Translations under genes and position numbers: made by a program | In this document: piece by piece, positions 7,637-16,811 of the stretch | Layout of the letters: every line of letters begins with the position of its first letter | Numbering within the stretch: the stretch's first letter is position 1 | Source: an uncultured Flavobacteriaceae bacterium | GTDB lineage: Bacteria > Bacteroidota > Bacteroidia > Flavobacteriales > Flavobacteriaceae | Assembly: GCA_947494715.1 (NCBI GenBank) | Contig: CANLWG010000021.1 | Location: 28,551-92,550, forward strand | DNA: 64,000 bases | Direction of reading: 5' to 3' | The notes under the pieces: model-generated | Database searches by the model: none | What the model saw: the letters and a program-made list of their open reading frames with translations, nothing else | Told to the model about the DNA's origin: nothing

Positions 7637-9652
7637 CTATTTATTTTCCTTTTTTTCTTCTTCCTCTTTTTCTTCCACGGCAATCTCCTCTGCCTTTTTC
7701 TCTCCATTCAATTTTTCCTGCCCTTTTTGGTCAAACTCTTTTTCAAAGGGTCTTTTTCCAAAAATCTTTTCAAGGTCTTCCTTAAAGATAACCTCCTTCT
7801 CCAAAAGGCGCTCTGCAAGCGTAATCAGTTTATCCTTATTATTTTCGAGTACTTCCAATGCCCTTTGGTATTGCTCTTCTATAATCTTTGAGATTTCCGT
7901 ATCAATACGTTGGGCAGTTTCCTCGCTATAAGGTTTGGTGAAGCCATATTCATTTTGTCCCGAAGAATCGTAGTAGGTAAGATTTCCAATTTCTTCGTTA
8001 AGTCCATAAATAGTGACCATGGCCCGAGCCTGCTTAGTGACCTTTTCCAGATCGCTCAAAGCCCCCGTTGAAATTCTATCGAAAATCACCCTTTCGGCCG
8101 CACGTCCTCCTAAAGTTGCACACATTTCATCCTTCATCTGTTCGGGACGAACAATAAGGCGTTCTTCTGGCAGGTACCATGCAGCACCCAGCGACTGTCC
8201 CCTAGGGACTATGGTAACTTTTACCAATGGCGCGGCATGTTCTAGCATCCAACTTACCGTAGCGTGCCCCGCTTCATGGTAGGCAATGGTCTTTTTCTCA
8301 CCTGCGGTTATAATCTTATTCTTTTTTTCCAGACCACCTACAATACGGTCCACGGCATCCAAAAAGTCTTGTTTGGTTACCGCCTTTTTCTCCTTACGGG
8401 CGGCTATAAGCGCAGCTTCGTTGCATACATTGGCAATATCGGCGCCAGAAAAACCGGGAGTCTGTCTTGCCAAAAAGTCCAAATCCAGTGTTTCCGCAGT
8501 TTTAATAGGCCTCAAGTGTACCTCGAAGATTTCTTTACGTTCCCTAATATCAGGTAGATCAACATATATCTGTCTATCAAACCTACCGGCCCGCATTAGG
8601 GCTTTGTCCAATACATCGGCCCGGTTTGTTGCCGCGAGTACGATAACGTTGGTATTGGTACCAAAACCATCCATTTCAGTAAGCAATTGGTTCAAAGTAT
8701 TTTCACGTTCGTCGTTTGAACCCGTAAAATTGTTCTTTCCCCTTGCTCTACCAATGGCATCAATTTCATCAATAAAGATTATAGCCGGGGATTTATCCTT
8801 GGCTTGTTTAAAAAGGTCCCGTACCCTTGATGCGCCTACCCCTACAAACATTTCAACAAAATCAGAACCGGAAAGCGAGAAAAAAGGCACTTTAGCCTCT
8901 CCCGCAACGGCCTTGGCCAATAGTGTTTTTCCTGTTCCTGGAGGGCCTACAAGGAGAGCACCTTTTGGAATCTTACCTCCCAAAGAAGTATACTTATCCG
9001 GATTCCTTAGGAACTCAACGATTTCCTCTACTTCTTCTTTTGCTCCTTCCAACCCGGCTACATCCTTAAAGGATGTGCGTGTGTCCGTTTTTTCATCAAA
9101 AAGCTTGGCCTTGGATTTACCGATATTAAAAATTTGCCCTCCGGCACCTCCTCCGCCACCGCCTGACATTCTTCTCATTAAATAAATCCAGATACCGATA
9201 ATCAAAACAAAAGGAAGAATCCCTATCAAAAAATCCCCGAGGTAGTTGGACTCCGTATCATAGTCCACTATGGTATCCAGGTTGTTCTCTGTTTTTAGGT
9301 CCTTTATCTCGTTCTCAAAATTTTGAAGATCCCCATAATCCAAAACATATTGGGGCGAAGCCGAAGGACTTAATGCAAAAGGCTGATCCTTAACATCTTT
9401 ATGAACATCTTTTTGAAGTGCTTCGTCCGTTAAAAAGACTTTTGCCTGCCTCGTATTGGTGATGATCAGAATTTTTTCGATATCCCCATTCCTTAGATAT
9501 TCCTGTAACTCCGAAGTAGTAGTTTTCTTGGTGCTTGAAAGATTTCCACTTCCAAAGAACTGGAACCCTATTAGTAAAATTGCGATCAATCCATAAATCC
9601 ACCACGAACTGAACCTAGGTTTTTTAGGATTTGTATTGTTTTCTTTTGCCAT
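7637..9652 (-). CDS. ftsH: ATP-dependent zinc metalloprotease FtsH
   Basis: A membrane-anchored AAA+ protease that removes damaged membrane proteins and regulatory targets. In order: TM1 (about 17-33), a periplasmic FtsH-extracellular domain, TM2 (about 141-159), a Gly-rich linker, Walker A GPPGTGKT (236-243), Walker B IIFIDEIDAIG, the second region of homology around ATNRADVLDKALMRAGRFDRQ, and the zinc motif HEAGH with its downstream Asp region. 671 residues is normal for Bacteroidota, with a highly charged Glu/Lys tail. It follows rsfS and precedes LUD-cdsA-psd on the same strand; in other bacteria FtsH tunes lipid synthesis by proteolysis, which makes this context suggestive. Confidence 0.98.
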   Translation of the reverse strand: MAKENNTNPKKPRFSSWWIYGLIAILLIGFQFFGSGNLSSTKKTTTSELQEYLRNGDIEKILIITNTRQAKVFLTDEALQKDVHKDVKDQPFALSPSASPQYVLDYGDLQNFENEIKDLKTENNLDTIVDYDTESNYLGDFLIGILPFVLIIGIWIYLMRRMSGGGGGGAGGQIFNIGKSKAKLFDEKTDTRTSFKDVAGLEGAKEEVEEIVEFLRNPDKYTSLGGKIPKGALLVGPPGTGKTLLAKAVAGEAKVPFFSLSGSDFVEMFVGVGASRVRDLFKQAKDKSPAIIFIDEIDAIGRARGKNNFTGSNDERENTLNQLLTEMDGFGTNTNVIVLAATNRADVLDKALMRAGRFDRQIYVDLPDIRERKEIFEVHLRPIKTAETLDLDFLARQTPGFSGADIANVCNEAALIAARKEKKAVTKQDFLDAVDRIVGGLEKKNKIITAGEKKTIAYHEAGHATVSWMLEHAAPLVKVTIVPRGQSLGAAWYLPEERLIVRPEQMKDEMCATLGGRAAERVIFDRISTGALSDLEKVTKQARAMVTIYGLNEEIGNLTYYDSSGQNEYGFTKPYSEETAQRIDTEISKIIEEQYQRALEVLENNKDKLITLAERLLEKEVIFKEDLEKIFGKRPFEKEFDQKGQEKLNGEKKAEEIAVEEKEEEEKKENK

Positions 9653-9689
9653 TATTTTCTTTTTTGCCTTTTCTTATGAATCGTTGGGA

Positions 9690-10076
9690 TTATTTCAAGG
9701 CTTGATTTATGCTACTTTCGATTTCGGTGAACTTGGCATCACCCCAAAGACCTTCTATATCATAGAATTCCCGAATATGTTTTTGGAAGACATGGACTAC
9801 CACATTAACGTAATCCATTAGGACCCACTCGGCATTATCCTCGCCTTCTATGTGCCAAGGTCTGTCCTTAATTGCTTTGCTAACTGTTTTTTGGATAGAT
9901 CCCGTTATAGCATTAACGTGAGTGTTGGAAGTACCACTGCAAATTATAAAGTAGTCACAAACAGTATTTTCAATTTCCCTTAGGTCAAGCAAGCTAACAT
10001 CGTTCCCTTTTACTTCATCTATTCCCTGTAAAATTAATGCAATTAACTCGTCTGCGCTAGCTTTCCCTTTCTGCAT
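9690..10076 (-). CDS. rsfS: Ribosome silencing factor RsfS
   Basis: A 128-residue RsfS/DUF143 protein that binds uL14 on the large subunit and blocks subunit joining when nutrients fall. Visible: DLREIENTVCDYFIICSGTSNTHVNAI, RPWHIEGEDNAEWVLMDYVNVVVHVF, then REFYDIEGLWGDA, the three conserved blocks of the family. It is the first gene of the minus-strand unit leading into ftsH, with its own TAnnTTTG promoter upstream. The ATG at 10076 gives the usual N-terminus. Confidence 0.96.
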   Translation of the reverse strand: MQKGKASADELIALILQGIDEVKGNDVSLLDLREIENTVCDYFIICSGTSNTHVNAITGSIQKTVSKAIKDRPWHIEGEDNAEWVLMDYVNVVVHVFQKHIREFYDIEGLWGDAKFTEIESSINQALK

Positions 10077-10095
10077 TCAAAAATTTTAGTTTAAG

Positions 10096-10103
10096 CAAAG
10101 TTA
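10096..10103 (-). promoter_or_regulatory. Putative -7 element (TAACTTTG) for the rsfS-ftsH-cdsA-psd unit
   Basis: Read on the minus strand the box is TAACTTTG, matching TAnnTTTG, 19 bases upstream of the rsfS ATG. It lies in the 94-bp divergent gap shared with birA. A -33 TTTG is not evident. Confidence 0.55.
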
Positions 10104-10170
10104 TTATTTTTTTGTTCTTTTACCTCTAGTTTTTAACAATTGATTAAAGATAGGATCTAAAGGATGCCTC

Positions 10171-10902
10171 ATGCAAATAATCAAACTTGATGCCACAGAC
10201 TCTACCAATGCTTACTTAAAAGGACTTATTACTTCCAACGATTCCCGGGACTTTACTGTAGTTGTTGCCAAGAACCAGTTAAAGGGTAGGGGACAAATGG
10301 GTACACAGTGGATATCGGAAGAGGGTAAGAATCTAACTTTTAGCGTTTTAAAAGAAAATAATGACCTTTCTTCGGATAATCCTTTTTTATTGAATATTAT
10401 AGTGTCACTTGCCATTTTTAATTGTTTAAACAACCTTCAGGTTCCCGATTTAAAGGTTAAATGGCCTAACGACATTCTGTCAGGTACATCCAAAATATGT
10501 GGCATTCTTATAGAGAACATCATATCGGGAAATAAGATAAGGGCTTCCATTATCGGTATAGGGCTTAATGTCAACCAGACGGTGTTTCACACTATTTCTA
10601 ACGCTTCCTCGATGAAATTGTTGCTGGGCAAAACGTTTGATTTGGATGAGCTTCTAAGGGCTCTTTTGAAGAGTTTGGAATCTACTTTTCAAGATGCCCA
10701 AAAAATGGGCAGCGAAAAATTATGGAAAGCGTATGGGGAGATTTTGTTTCGAAAGGATAAGCCATCGACCTTCCAAGATTCCAATGGAAAAAAATTCATG
10801 GGATTTATCCGTGGCGTCTCTGCCGAAGGTAAATTGATCATTGCGCTTGAGGATAATGTAAAAAAAGAATTCGGGTTTAAGGAAGTAACACTCTTATACT
10901 AG
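10171..10902 (+). CDS. birA: Biotin--[acetyl-CoA carboxylase] ligase
   Basis: It attaches biotin to the carrier domain of acetyl-CoA carboxylase. The 243-residue protein has the biotin-binding loop GRGQMGTQW, the KWPNDI motif with the ATP/biotin Lys and Asp, and CGILIENI. There is no N-terminal winged helix, so it is the mono-functional ligase and not a repressor of biotin genes. It is divergent from rsfS, and its stop overlaps the end of the SRPBCC gene by nine bases in a tail-to-tail arrangement. Confidence 0.94.
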   Translation: MQIIKLDATDSTNAYLKGLITSNDSRDFTVVVAKNQLKGRGQMGTQWISEEGKNLTFSVLKENNDLSSDNPFLLNIIVSLAIFNCLNNLQVPDLKVKWPNDILSGTSKICGILIENIISGNKIRASIIGIGLNVNQTVFHTISNASSMKLLLGKTFDLDELLRALLKSLESTFQDAQKMGSEKLWKAYGEILFRKDKPSTFQDSNGKKFMGFIRGVSAEGKLIIALEDNVKKEFGFKEVTLLY

Positions 10903-11292
10903 GGTTTCTCCAAGGTTTTCCAACAAGGTGCCCATAAAATTGGTGATGGGTGTCTTGATCATCATGGCCATCATCGCATTAAACTCCCCTTGAAAACTTA
11001 GTGCAACCTGGGTCTCATTATCAGCTAAAGACAAGATATCGGCTGTGAGGGTAAAAGGTAGTTTGTCACTCGCGGCACCCAGAACAATTTTGTTATGGGG
11101 AAGTTGTTCCTTGCGCTGCAGTACAATTTCGGGCATACCTTTTAAGGCAAACAAAAATCGATCTTCATTTATGAGTTCAAACTTGTCAATGCTATCGGGC
11201 ATCAACTTCTCAAAATTTTTAAGTTCGATGAGAAAGTTGAAAACCTGCTCCTGACTTTTTGAAATATTTTTTTTTGGTGTTTCTATGTACAT
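10894..11292 (-). CDS. SRPBCC (START-like) family protein
   Basis: A 132-residue protein with the layout of the SRPBCC fold: a first strand and helix (SKSQEQVFNFLIELKNFEKLMPDSI), a run of beta strands, and a long C-terminal helix (MMAMMIKTPITNFMGTLLENL). These helix-grip proteins bind hydrophobic ligands; the ligand here is unknown. It starts three bases after the pyrE stop, so the two share a transcript. It converges on birA with a nine-base overlap. Confidence 0.82.
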   Translation of the reverse strand: MYIETPKKNISKSQEQVFNFLIELKNFEKLMPDSIDKFELINEDRFLFALKGMPEIVLQRKEQLPHNKIVLGAASDKLPFTLTADILSLADNETQVALSFQGEFNAMMAMMIKTPITNFMGTLLENLGETLV

Positions 11293-11295
11293 TTT

Positions 11296-11937
11296 TTAAG
11301 GATGCCATGTGGAAGGGCTTTTTCGCCATTCCAACAATGTGTTCAATTGCTCTTCTTTAATATATCCGGTTTCCGATGCCTCTTGGATGAGATGGTCATA
11401 ATCCCCCAACGTATGCAATTCGATGTCCCTGGTCTCAAAATTTTCTTTGGCAATATCAAAACCATAATTGAAAATCGCTAGCATCCCCTTTACATTTGCA
11501 CCTTCATTAGTTAATGCTTCTACAGCGTTTAAGCTACTTTTTCCCGTGCTTATCAAATCTTCGACCACTACTAAGTTCTGATTGGCTTCCAATCTACCTT
11601 CTATCTGATTCTTTCTTCCATGGGATTTCGGTTCCGGTCTAACATAGATAAAAGGGAGACCCAAATAATCCGCAACCAACATTCCAATTCCAATGGCCCC
11701 GGTGGCCACTCCCGCAACTACATCAGGTTTACCGTAAAGAGACTCTAGCTGCTTGGCCATTTCCTCCCTGATATAGTTTCTAATAATTGGGTAGGAAAGT
11801 ATAATTCTATTGTCACAATAAATAGGGGATTTCCATCCGGAGGCCCATGTAAAAGGATTTTCCGGTCTCAACTTTATTGCATTAATTTGTAACAGAAGCT
11901 CTGCTGTTTTTTTGGCGGTGTTTTTGTCCAAAATCAT
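11296..11937 (-). CDS. pyrE: Orotate phosphoribosyltransferase
   Basis: It joins orotate to PRPP, giving OMP in pyrimidine synthesis. The PRPP-binding signature VVVEDLISTGKSS is clear, as are FTWASGWKSPIYCDNR, GVATGAIGIG and the flexible-loop region EPKSHGRKNQIEG. Starting at MILDKNTAKKTAELL (11937) gives 213 residues, the normal length; the longer frame to 12009 adds non-homologous residues. The start codon interlocks with the divergent NUDIX gene: CAT at 11935-11937 against an ATG at 11936-11938 on the other strand. Confidence 0.95.
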   Translation of the reverse strand: MILDKNTAKKTAELLLQINAIKLRPENPFTWASGWKSPIYCDNRIILSYPIIRNYIREEMAKQLESLYGKPDVVAGVATGAIGIGMLVADYLGLPFIYVRPEPKSHGRKNQIEGRLEANQNLVVVEDLISTGKSSLNAVEALTNEGANVKGMLAIFNYGFDIAKENFETRDIELHTLGDYDHLIQEASETGYIKEEQLNTLLEWRKSPSTWHP

Positions 11938-11944
11938 GGAGCAA

Positions 11945-12532
11945 ATGTATAAAGTTTTTGTTAAAGAGGCGCCTCTTATTTTAACTAACAAACTTTCTGA
12001 AATCACCAATAGTAGATATTACCCCCTTAATGCGGAAGCTATACAGGAGGCCATTGATGCATTGGCCAAGAAAAAGTTGGAGGAAGCCTATATCTATCAT
12101 CCCAATCACGAGGAAATCCTTAAGAAGTTCTGCAAACAGATTCCATTGGAAGTTGCGGCCGGAGGCGTTGTAACCAATAAAGAGGGAAAGGTGCTCTTTA
12201 TCTACAGGAACGATAAGTGGGATTTGCCCAAGGGAAAGCTGGAAAAGAATGAAGGTTTGGAGGAATGTGCCTTGCGTGAGGTAGAGGAGGAAACCGGGGT
12301 GAAGGGGTTAAAGATTGAAAACGTGTTACAGACCACCTACCATGTTTTTAAGAGGAATGGAAAATATAGATTAAAGGAAGTACATTGGTACGCTATGCGA
12401 ACCAATTATGAAGGTAAACTGAAGGGCCAAAAGAACGAGGGCATAGAAAAGGTGAAATGGAAGGGCCCAAAAAAAATCCAAAAGGCATTAGAAAACTCTT
12501 ATACCAATATAAAAATACTTTTTGGGGAATAG
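11945..12532 (+). CDS. NUDIX hydrolase
   Basis: The Nudix box is complete: GKLEKNEGLEECALREVEEETGV (GX5EX7REUXEEXGU pattern) near residues 98-120, preceded by DLPK. An N-terminal region of about 75 residues (MYKVFVKEAPLILTNK onward) precedes the fold, as in the Flavobacteriaceae NUDIX proteins encoded next to pyrE. It probably hydrolyses a nucleoside-diphosphate derivative; substrate unknown. Start at 11945 is preferred, with an in-frame ATG at 11936 as alternative. Its stop is one base from the end of the M14 peptidase gene on the other strand. Confidence 0.9.
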   Translation: MYKVFVKEAPLILTNKLSEITNSRYYPLNAEAIQEAIDALAKKKLEEAYIYHPNHEEILKKFCKQIPLEVAAGGVVTNKEGKVLFIYRNDKWDLPKGKLEKNEGLEECALREVEEETGVKGLKIENVLQTTYHVFKRNGKYRLKEVHWYAMRTNYEGKLKGQKNEGIEKVKWKGPKKIQKALENSYTNIKILFGE

Positions 12533-12533
12533 A

Positions 12534-14300
12534 TTATGGAACACCTTTACCAGAAGCTATGCGGTAAACGGGATATTGCATATGGGCTGGCTCATAAAAT
12601 TCCGAGTTTTCGTATAACCAATCCAATTGCGCATACCAGTTATTGGCAAATTCCAAATCAATTTTTTTCTTGTTATTGAAATCATCCCTAAGCTGTTCGT
12701 CATTTTCTAGCATTTCTGCTGCAACGTCCTCAAAAATATAGGGGGAAAAGCCTTCTTTTCGCTGCAGTATGGAATCAAAGAAATTCCAATTGAAAAAGGA
12801 ATCTACCGCACAGGGTTCCAAGGTTTCCAGAAGATAACGAATACCTTCTTGATCTGTAGGAATCATCAAGTCTCCCTCTGAAAATGAGAGATTTAACGTA
12901 TCCTTTAAGACTTCCGTATTGTAATGAAGGTAATGCCCCTCATACGGGTAATCCAGAGTTTCGTATTCGTTTATCTGATAGGATTCAACGGTTAAGGTGG
13001 TATCATTTTGCAAAGTCTTGTAATTTATTTTGTTCAAATCCAAAAGCTCTATTACGGAGGTCCATCCCTTTTTTAAGATATAGGTCTCTGGAATCTTTAT
13101 GGAATCAACAGGCTTATAATAGTTTTTATACTCCATTTTTTTGGTAAATGGTCTTTCCGAATCGTAAGAAAGCCTATCAAAGCCCGTTACCTCACTGAAA
13201 ATAGTATCGGCCTTATATCCTTTAAAATCCCGTATTGTGGTCCTAGTTGTGTCCAATGCCCATTTTATCGGATAGTAATTCCAATTTTGATGCCTTGTGC
13301 GGGCTTTTTCGCTAAGTTGCTCAATTCGTTCGCTATCCCTGTCCGTAATTGTTAGCATCGCCCTTAAAAACTGATAAGTTCCCATTACACGTTGTGTGTA
13401 GGGTTTAAGCATGTGCGTTTCCACCATAAGGCCCAGGGTATTCCAAAGTGTGGTATATCCCGTGGAATACCTTGGATGGTCCATAAACTGGGAAAACCCT
13501 TCTTCAGGGGCCTTGTTGTATACATTTACATACGGCGTAATATCCCAATTTTCCATTTTCAAGGATTTCTCCAAAGCGGGCAGCATTTCCTGATCAAGAT
13601 ATACACCCAATTCTCCACCTAATTTATTATGCTGGGTAAACAAGTGGGTAAGTGTATACTGATAATCCGCACCATTGCTCACATGAGTATCTATGAAGAC
13701 ATTGGGCCTTACCAAATGAAAAATTTCGGTAAACGTCCTTGAATTCTTTGTATCTCCTTTTATGAAATCCCTGTTCAAGTCATAATTTAATGTGTTACCT
13801 CTAAAACCGTAGGATTTGGGCCCATTTTGATTTGCCCTGGTGCTACTGTTCCTATTTAATGCCCCGCCTACATTGTAAATCGGAATAGTTACCAATACGG
13901 TATTGGCCGGTGGATTTATCTTGCCGATAGCCAAGTCCCTATACAAGAGCATAGTGGCATCAACACCATCGCTTTCACCGGGATGTATACCATTGTTTAT
14001 GAGAAGTATGGTCTTTTGATCGGCTATTTTTTGAAAGTTGAAGGTCGCCTCAGGATTATAGGTGACGATATGTAAGGGATATCCGCTATCAGTTTGTCCT
14101 ATGGTCTGGATATTGATTTCAGGAGACTGCTTGGCCAATTGAATATAAAAATCCACAACCTGTAAATAGGTGGCCGTCTCCTCTCCATTAGAAAGCTCAA
14201 ATGGAGTCGGAAATCTGGGTTCTTCATCCTCTTTTTTGGTTTCGCAGGCCATAAGGCCCAATACCAGTAGTAATACACCAAGAAGTCTCATAGGGCGCAA
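12534..14300 (-). CDS. M14 family zinc carboxypeptidase, lipoprotein
   Basis: A 588-residue envelope protein with a short signal peptide ending in lipobox GLMAC (Cys19) and an acidic stretch after it. The peptidase domain shows the M14 zinc ligands HPGESD (His and Glu, about residues 118-123) and a later His in FIDTHVSNG, with Arg-rich TRANQNG and LNRD between; VETHMLKPY carries a likely catalytic Glu. The last roughly 250 residues form a separate beta-rich domain without a name I can give. It likely trims peptides at the outer membrane or periplasm. A second in-frame ATG at 14291 is also possible as the start. Confidence 0.9.
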   Translation of the reverse strand: MRPMRLLGVLLLVLGLMACETKKEDEEPRFPTPFELSNGEETATYLQVVDFYIQLAKQSPEINIQTIGQTDSGYPLHIVTYNPEATFNFQKIADQKTILLINNGIHPGESDGVDATMLLYRDLAIGKINPPANTVLVTIPIYNVGGALNRNSSTRANQNGPKSYGFRGNTLNYDLNRDFIKGDTKNSRTFTEIFHLVRPNVFIDTHVSNGADYQYTLTHLFTQHNKLGGELGVYLDQEMLPALEKSLKMENWDITPYVNVYNKAPEEGFSQFMDHPRYSTGYTTLWNTLGLMVETHMLKPYTQRVMGTYQFLRAMLTITDRDSERIEQLSEKARTRHQNWNYYPIKWALDTTRTTIRDFKGYKADTIFSEVTGFDRLSYDSERPFTKKMEYKNYYKPVDSIKIPETYILKKGWTSVIELLDLNKINYKTLQNDTTLTVESYQINEYETLDYPYEGHYLHYNTEVLKDTLNLSFSEGDLMIPTDQEGIRYLLETLEPCAVDSFFNWNFFDSILQRKEGFSPYIFEDVAAEMLENDEQLRDDFNNKKKIDLEFANNWYAQLDWLYENSEFYEPAHMQYPVYRIASGKGVP

Positions 14301-14347
14301 ACTGAAAGTCCATTGTCAAAATTAAGGAAAAAGTATCTTTCTTATAG

Positions 14348-14752
14348 TTACGCCGCCTTGGTAATCTCTTTTAAGTGATCTCTTTTTAGGGGTTTGTTAT
14401 TGAAGGTGATAATGTGATGTGTCTTGGATTTGTACAGACCCCAATTTTTCATGTCAAAAGGATCTATAGATGAGGTCACGATATTTATTCGCACCTTTTT
14501 TTCCAAGGGGAGGGAAATGAACTCTTCCAAAAATTGCCATCCATCCATTATGGGCATATTGATATCCAAAAAAATTATCTCGGGAACCTGACCTTTATTG
14601 TCAAGGGATTTTTTAATGTCGTCCAAAGCCAATTTTCCATTGCCATGGGCAGAGATATTGTCACAGATATCGATGGAATCCAACATTTTTCGTATACCGA
14701 ATACGGTAATGGGGTCATCGTCCACAATGTAAATAGAGTTAATCTTTTTCAT
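14348..14752 (-). CDS. Single-domain response regulator (CheY-like receiver)
   Basis: A 134-residue receiver domain with no output domain. Visible: the acidic pocket VDDDP, the phospho-acceptor Asp in FLDINMPIMDGW, the conserved Thr/Ser in VTSS, and a Lys in NNKPLKRD near the end. The start at MKKINSIYIVDDD lies 14 bases inside the end of the histidine kinase gene; the longer frame adds residues unlike the family. It presumably receives phosphate from the kinase encoded just upstream and acts by protein contact, since no DNA-binding part is present. Confidence 0.92.
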   Translation of the reverse strand: MKKINSIYIVDDDPITVFGIRKMLDSIDICDNISAHGNGKLALDDIKKSLDNKGQVPEIIFLDINMPIMDGWQFLEEFISLPLEKKVRINIVTSSIDPFDMKNWGLYKSKTHHIITFNNKPLKRDHLKEITKAA

Positions 14753-16628
14753 TAAAATAAATGTTAAACGTGGTTCCTTTACCCACTTCACTACAGGCAA
14801 TTACTTTTCCGTTCATGGCCTCTATTTGATTTTTGGTAATATAAAGCCCGATACCTCTTGAATCTTTTTTGTCATGAAATGTCTTATACATGCCAAATAA
14901 CTTGTCCCCATACTTTTTAAGGTCTATGCCCATTCCGTTATCGGCAATGCTCAATATAGTATAGCCATTATTACTTGTTGCACTTAAAGTGATTATAGGA
15001 TCTCTTTCCGGATCTTTATATTTTACACCATTGGTGACGAAGTTCATTAAGATGCTTTCAATGTATGCCGGAACCACTTTTATATAGACCTCGTCCGTAA
15101 TGGAATTCACAATTTTTGCATTGTTATTCAATAAGAACGCCGCAAGATTCTGTTGGACGGTTTTTATCTTTTCATTAAGATTAATGGGTCTCTTTTCCAA
15201 GGTTGTATTGGTGCTTATGGCGACTACCTCATTTAGGTTTTCCAATGTTTCCAGAAGGTTGTCGGAGGCATCTATTAACATTCCGATAATATTCTTTTTT
15301 TCCTCTTCATTTTTTTCATGGATCAAAAAGTCCAATAACATGGAGAAATTAGCGGTGTGCGATCTTAGATTATGTGATACGATATGAGCAAAATTAACCA
15401 GTTTTTTGTTTTGTAAGGAAGTTACATTAATCAAATCCCTGAGTTCCTCTTCCTTTTGTTTAAGGTTGCTAATGTCCATACTTATGCCCACCAATCCATA
15501 GGCGCCGCCGTCATCTCCAATTAAGGGTATCTTGGAAGTTAAGAAGGTTATTGCCTCCCCGTTCTTTTTTATACTTCCCCTTTCCTCGCCCAAAATTGGT
15601 GTTTTGGAGTTCATTACATATAAATCATCTTCCCTGGTAATTCTTGCTGTTTCCTCATCATAAAAATCATAATCGGTCTTACCTAAAACTTCTTCCGGAC
15701 CCTTTACGCCCAGGTAATCGCATTCCGATTTGTTTACAAGTACTTTTCTGGATTCCTTGTCCTTGATAAAAACATTTAAGGGCAGATGATCTATCAAAGT
15801 TTTGAGAAGATGCTCATTTTCCTTGGTCTTTGTTTGGGACAGAACCTGGTCGTTAACATCCTGAAAAGTACCGATCAATCCAATTAACTTTTCATTTTTG
15901 AATATGGGTTTTCCGGCCCCTATTACCCATTTTTCATTACCCTTGGCCGTAATTATCTGTAATTTTTCGTTCCATGCAGTACCATTTTCTATGGCCTTGT
16001 TCACTGCCATGGAAATAGTGTTCCTGCTATAACCTTGTTTATAGAAATCAATTCCTTTTTCAATAGTGGGTGCATAATCCAAAGGAACCTCGTGGATGGT
16101 CTTGGTCATATCGCACCAGGTAATCTCATCATTAAGTATATCATATTCCCAACTACCAATTTTGGCGATCTCTGATTTTTCACGTAAAAGAACCTCAAGT
16201 TTTTCCAGTTTTAATTCATTATGAACTCGAGTTGTGATATCGTCTGTTTGAATTATAATTCCTATGATATTCTCGTTTTCATCGTACCAAGGAATATTGG
16301 ACCACTCAAACCATTTTTCCTCATTTTCATTATCCGAATATCGTTCTACACCTACATCGGACGACTTGCCTTTTAAGCAGTCATTTAAAACGGTTTTCCA
16401 ATCCTTGCTTATTTCACCAAAAAGTTCGGAGATGTTTTTGCCAAAAACGGCGTCGTTGCTAAAATCAAAGTAGGCTATCCAAGAATCCGAAGCATGAACT
16501 ACCTGTAACCTTTTGTCTAGAAAAACAGTGGCTTTGGGTAGCTGTTTAATCAAATAATTACTAGATAATGTTTGGGATCCCCTCAACATATAGTTGTAAT
16601 TTCTTACTAAAGTAGAACGATTTTCCAT
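14739..16628 (-). CDS. Multi-PAS sensor histidine kinase, soluble
   Basis: A 629-residue kinase without transmembrane helices, so it probably senses a cytoplasmic signal. It has three PAS-type domains (about 25-135, 140-265, 270-390), then a short coiled coil (KQKEEELRDL), the dimerisation box with His in FAHIVSHNLRSHTANF (about residue 415), the N box NFVTNGVKYKDP, G1 DNGMGID and a G2 GRGIGLYI-like stretch (SRGIGLYITKN). No periplasmic sensor or covalently fused receiver is present; the receiver is the next gene, overlapping by 14 bases. The ligand or cofactor of the PAS domains cannot be told. Confidence 0.92.
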   Translation of the reverse strand: MENRSTLVRNYNYMLRGSQTLSSNYLIKQLPKATVFLDKRLQVVHASDSWIAYFDFSNDAVFGKNISELFGEISKDWKTVLNDCLKGKSSDVGVERYSDNENEEKWFEWSNIPWYDENENIIGIIIQTDDITTRVHNELKLEKLEVLLREKSEIAKIGSWEYDILNDEITWCDMTKTIHEVPLDYAPTIEKGIDFYKQGYSRNTISMAVNKAIENGTAWNEKLQIITAKGNEKWVIGAGKPIFKNEKLIGLIGTFQDVNDQVLSQTKTKENEHLLKTLIDHLPLNVFIKDKESRKVLVNKSECDYLGVKGPEEVLGKTDYDFYDEETARITREDDLYVMNSKTPILGEERGSIKKNGEAITFLTSKIPLIGDDGGAYGLVGISMDISNLKQKEEELRDLINVTSLQNKKLVNFAHIVSHNLRSHTANFSMLLDFLIHEKNEEEKKNIIGMLIDASDNLLETLENLNEVVAISTNTTLEKRPINLNEKIKTVQQNLAAFLLNNNAKIVNSITDEVYIKVVPAYIESILMNFVTNGVKYKDPERDPIITLSATSNNGYTILSIADNGMGIDLKKYGDKLFGMYKTFHDKKDSRGIGLYITKNQIEAMNGKVIACSEVGKGTTFNIYFNEKD

Positions 16629-16767
16629 TTTTGCTAAAGGTTTGTTGTGAACACGCCCAAACTCGTTGTGATCCTATATTTGGATAGGGTGAGATTTAAA
16701 ATAAATTAAAAAATAAGGAATTTTCTTACCAATAACTGGAATATACTATGATTATAGGGCATTTGTT

Positions 16768-16775
16768 CAAAGATA
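16768..16775 (-). promoter_or_regulatory. Putative -7 element (TATCTTTG) for the PAS kinase/response regulator pair
   Basis: Minus-strand TATCTTTG matches TAnnTTTG in the 183-bp gap between coaD and the kinase gene. It lies 139 bases before the kinase ATG, which would leave a long leader; no structured RNA was recognised in that leader. Confidence 0.4.
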
Positions 16776-16811
16776 GATGTAGATGTGCAATGATGTGAAG
16801 TAAGAGGTGTA

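Noticed and set aside
8286..9185. Plus-strand frame of 299 codons inside ftsH
   Set aside because: Antisense shadow of a highly conserved gene; no start context and no recognisable domain.
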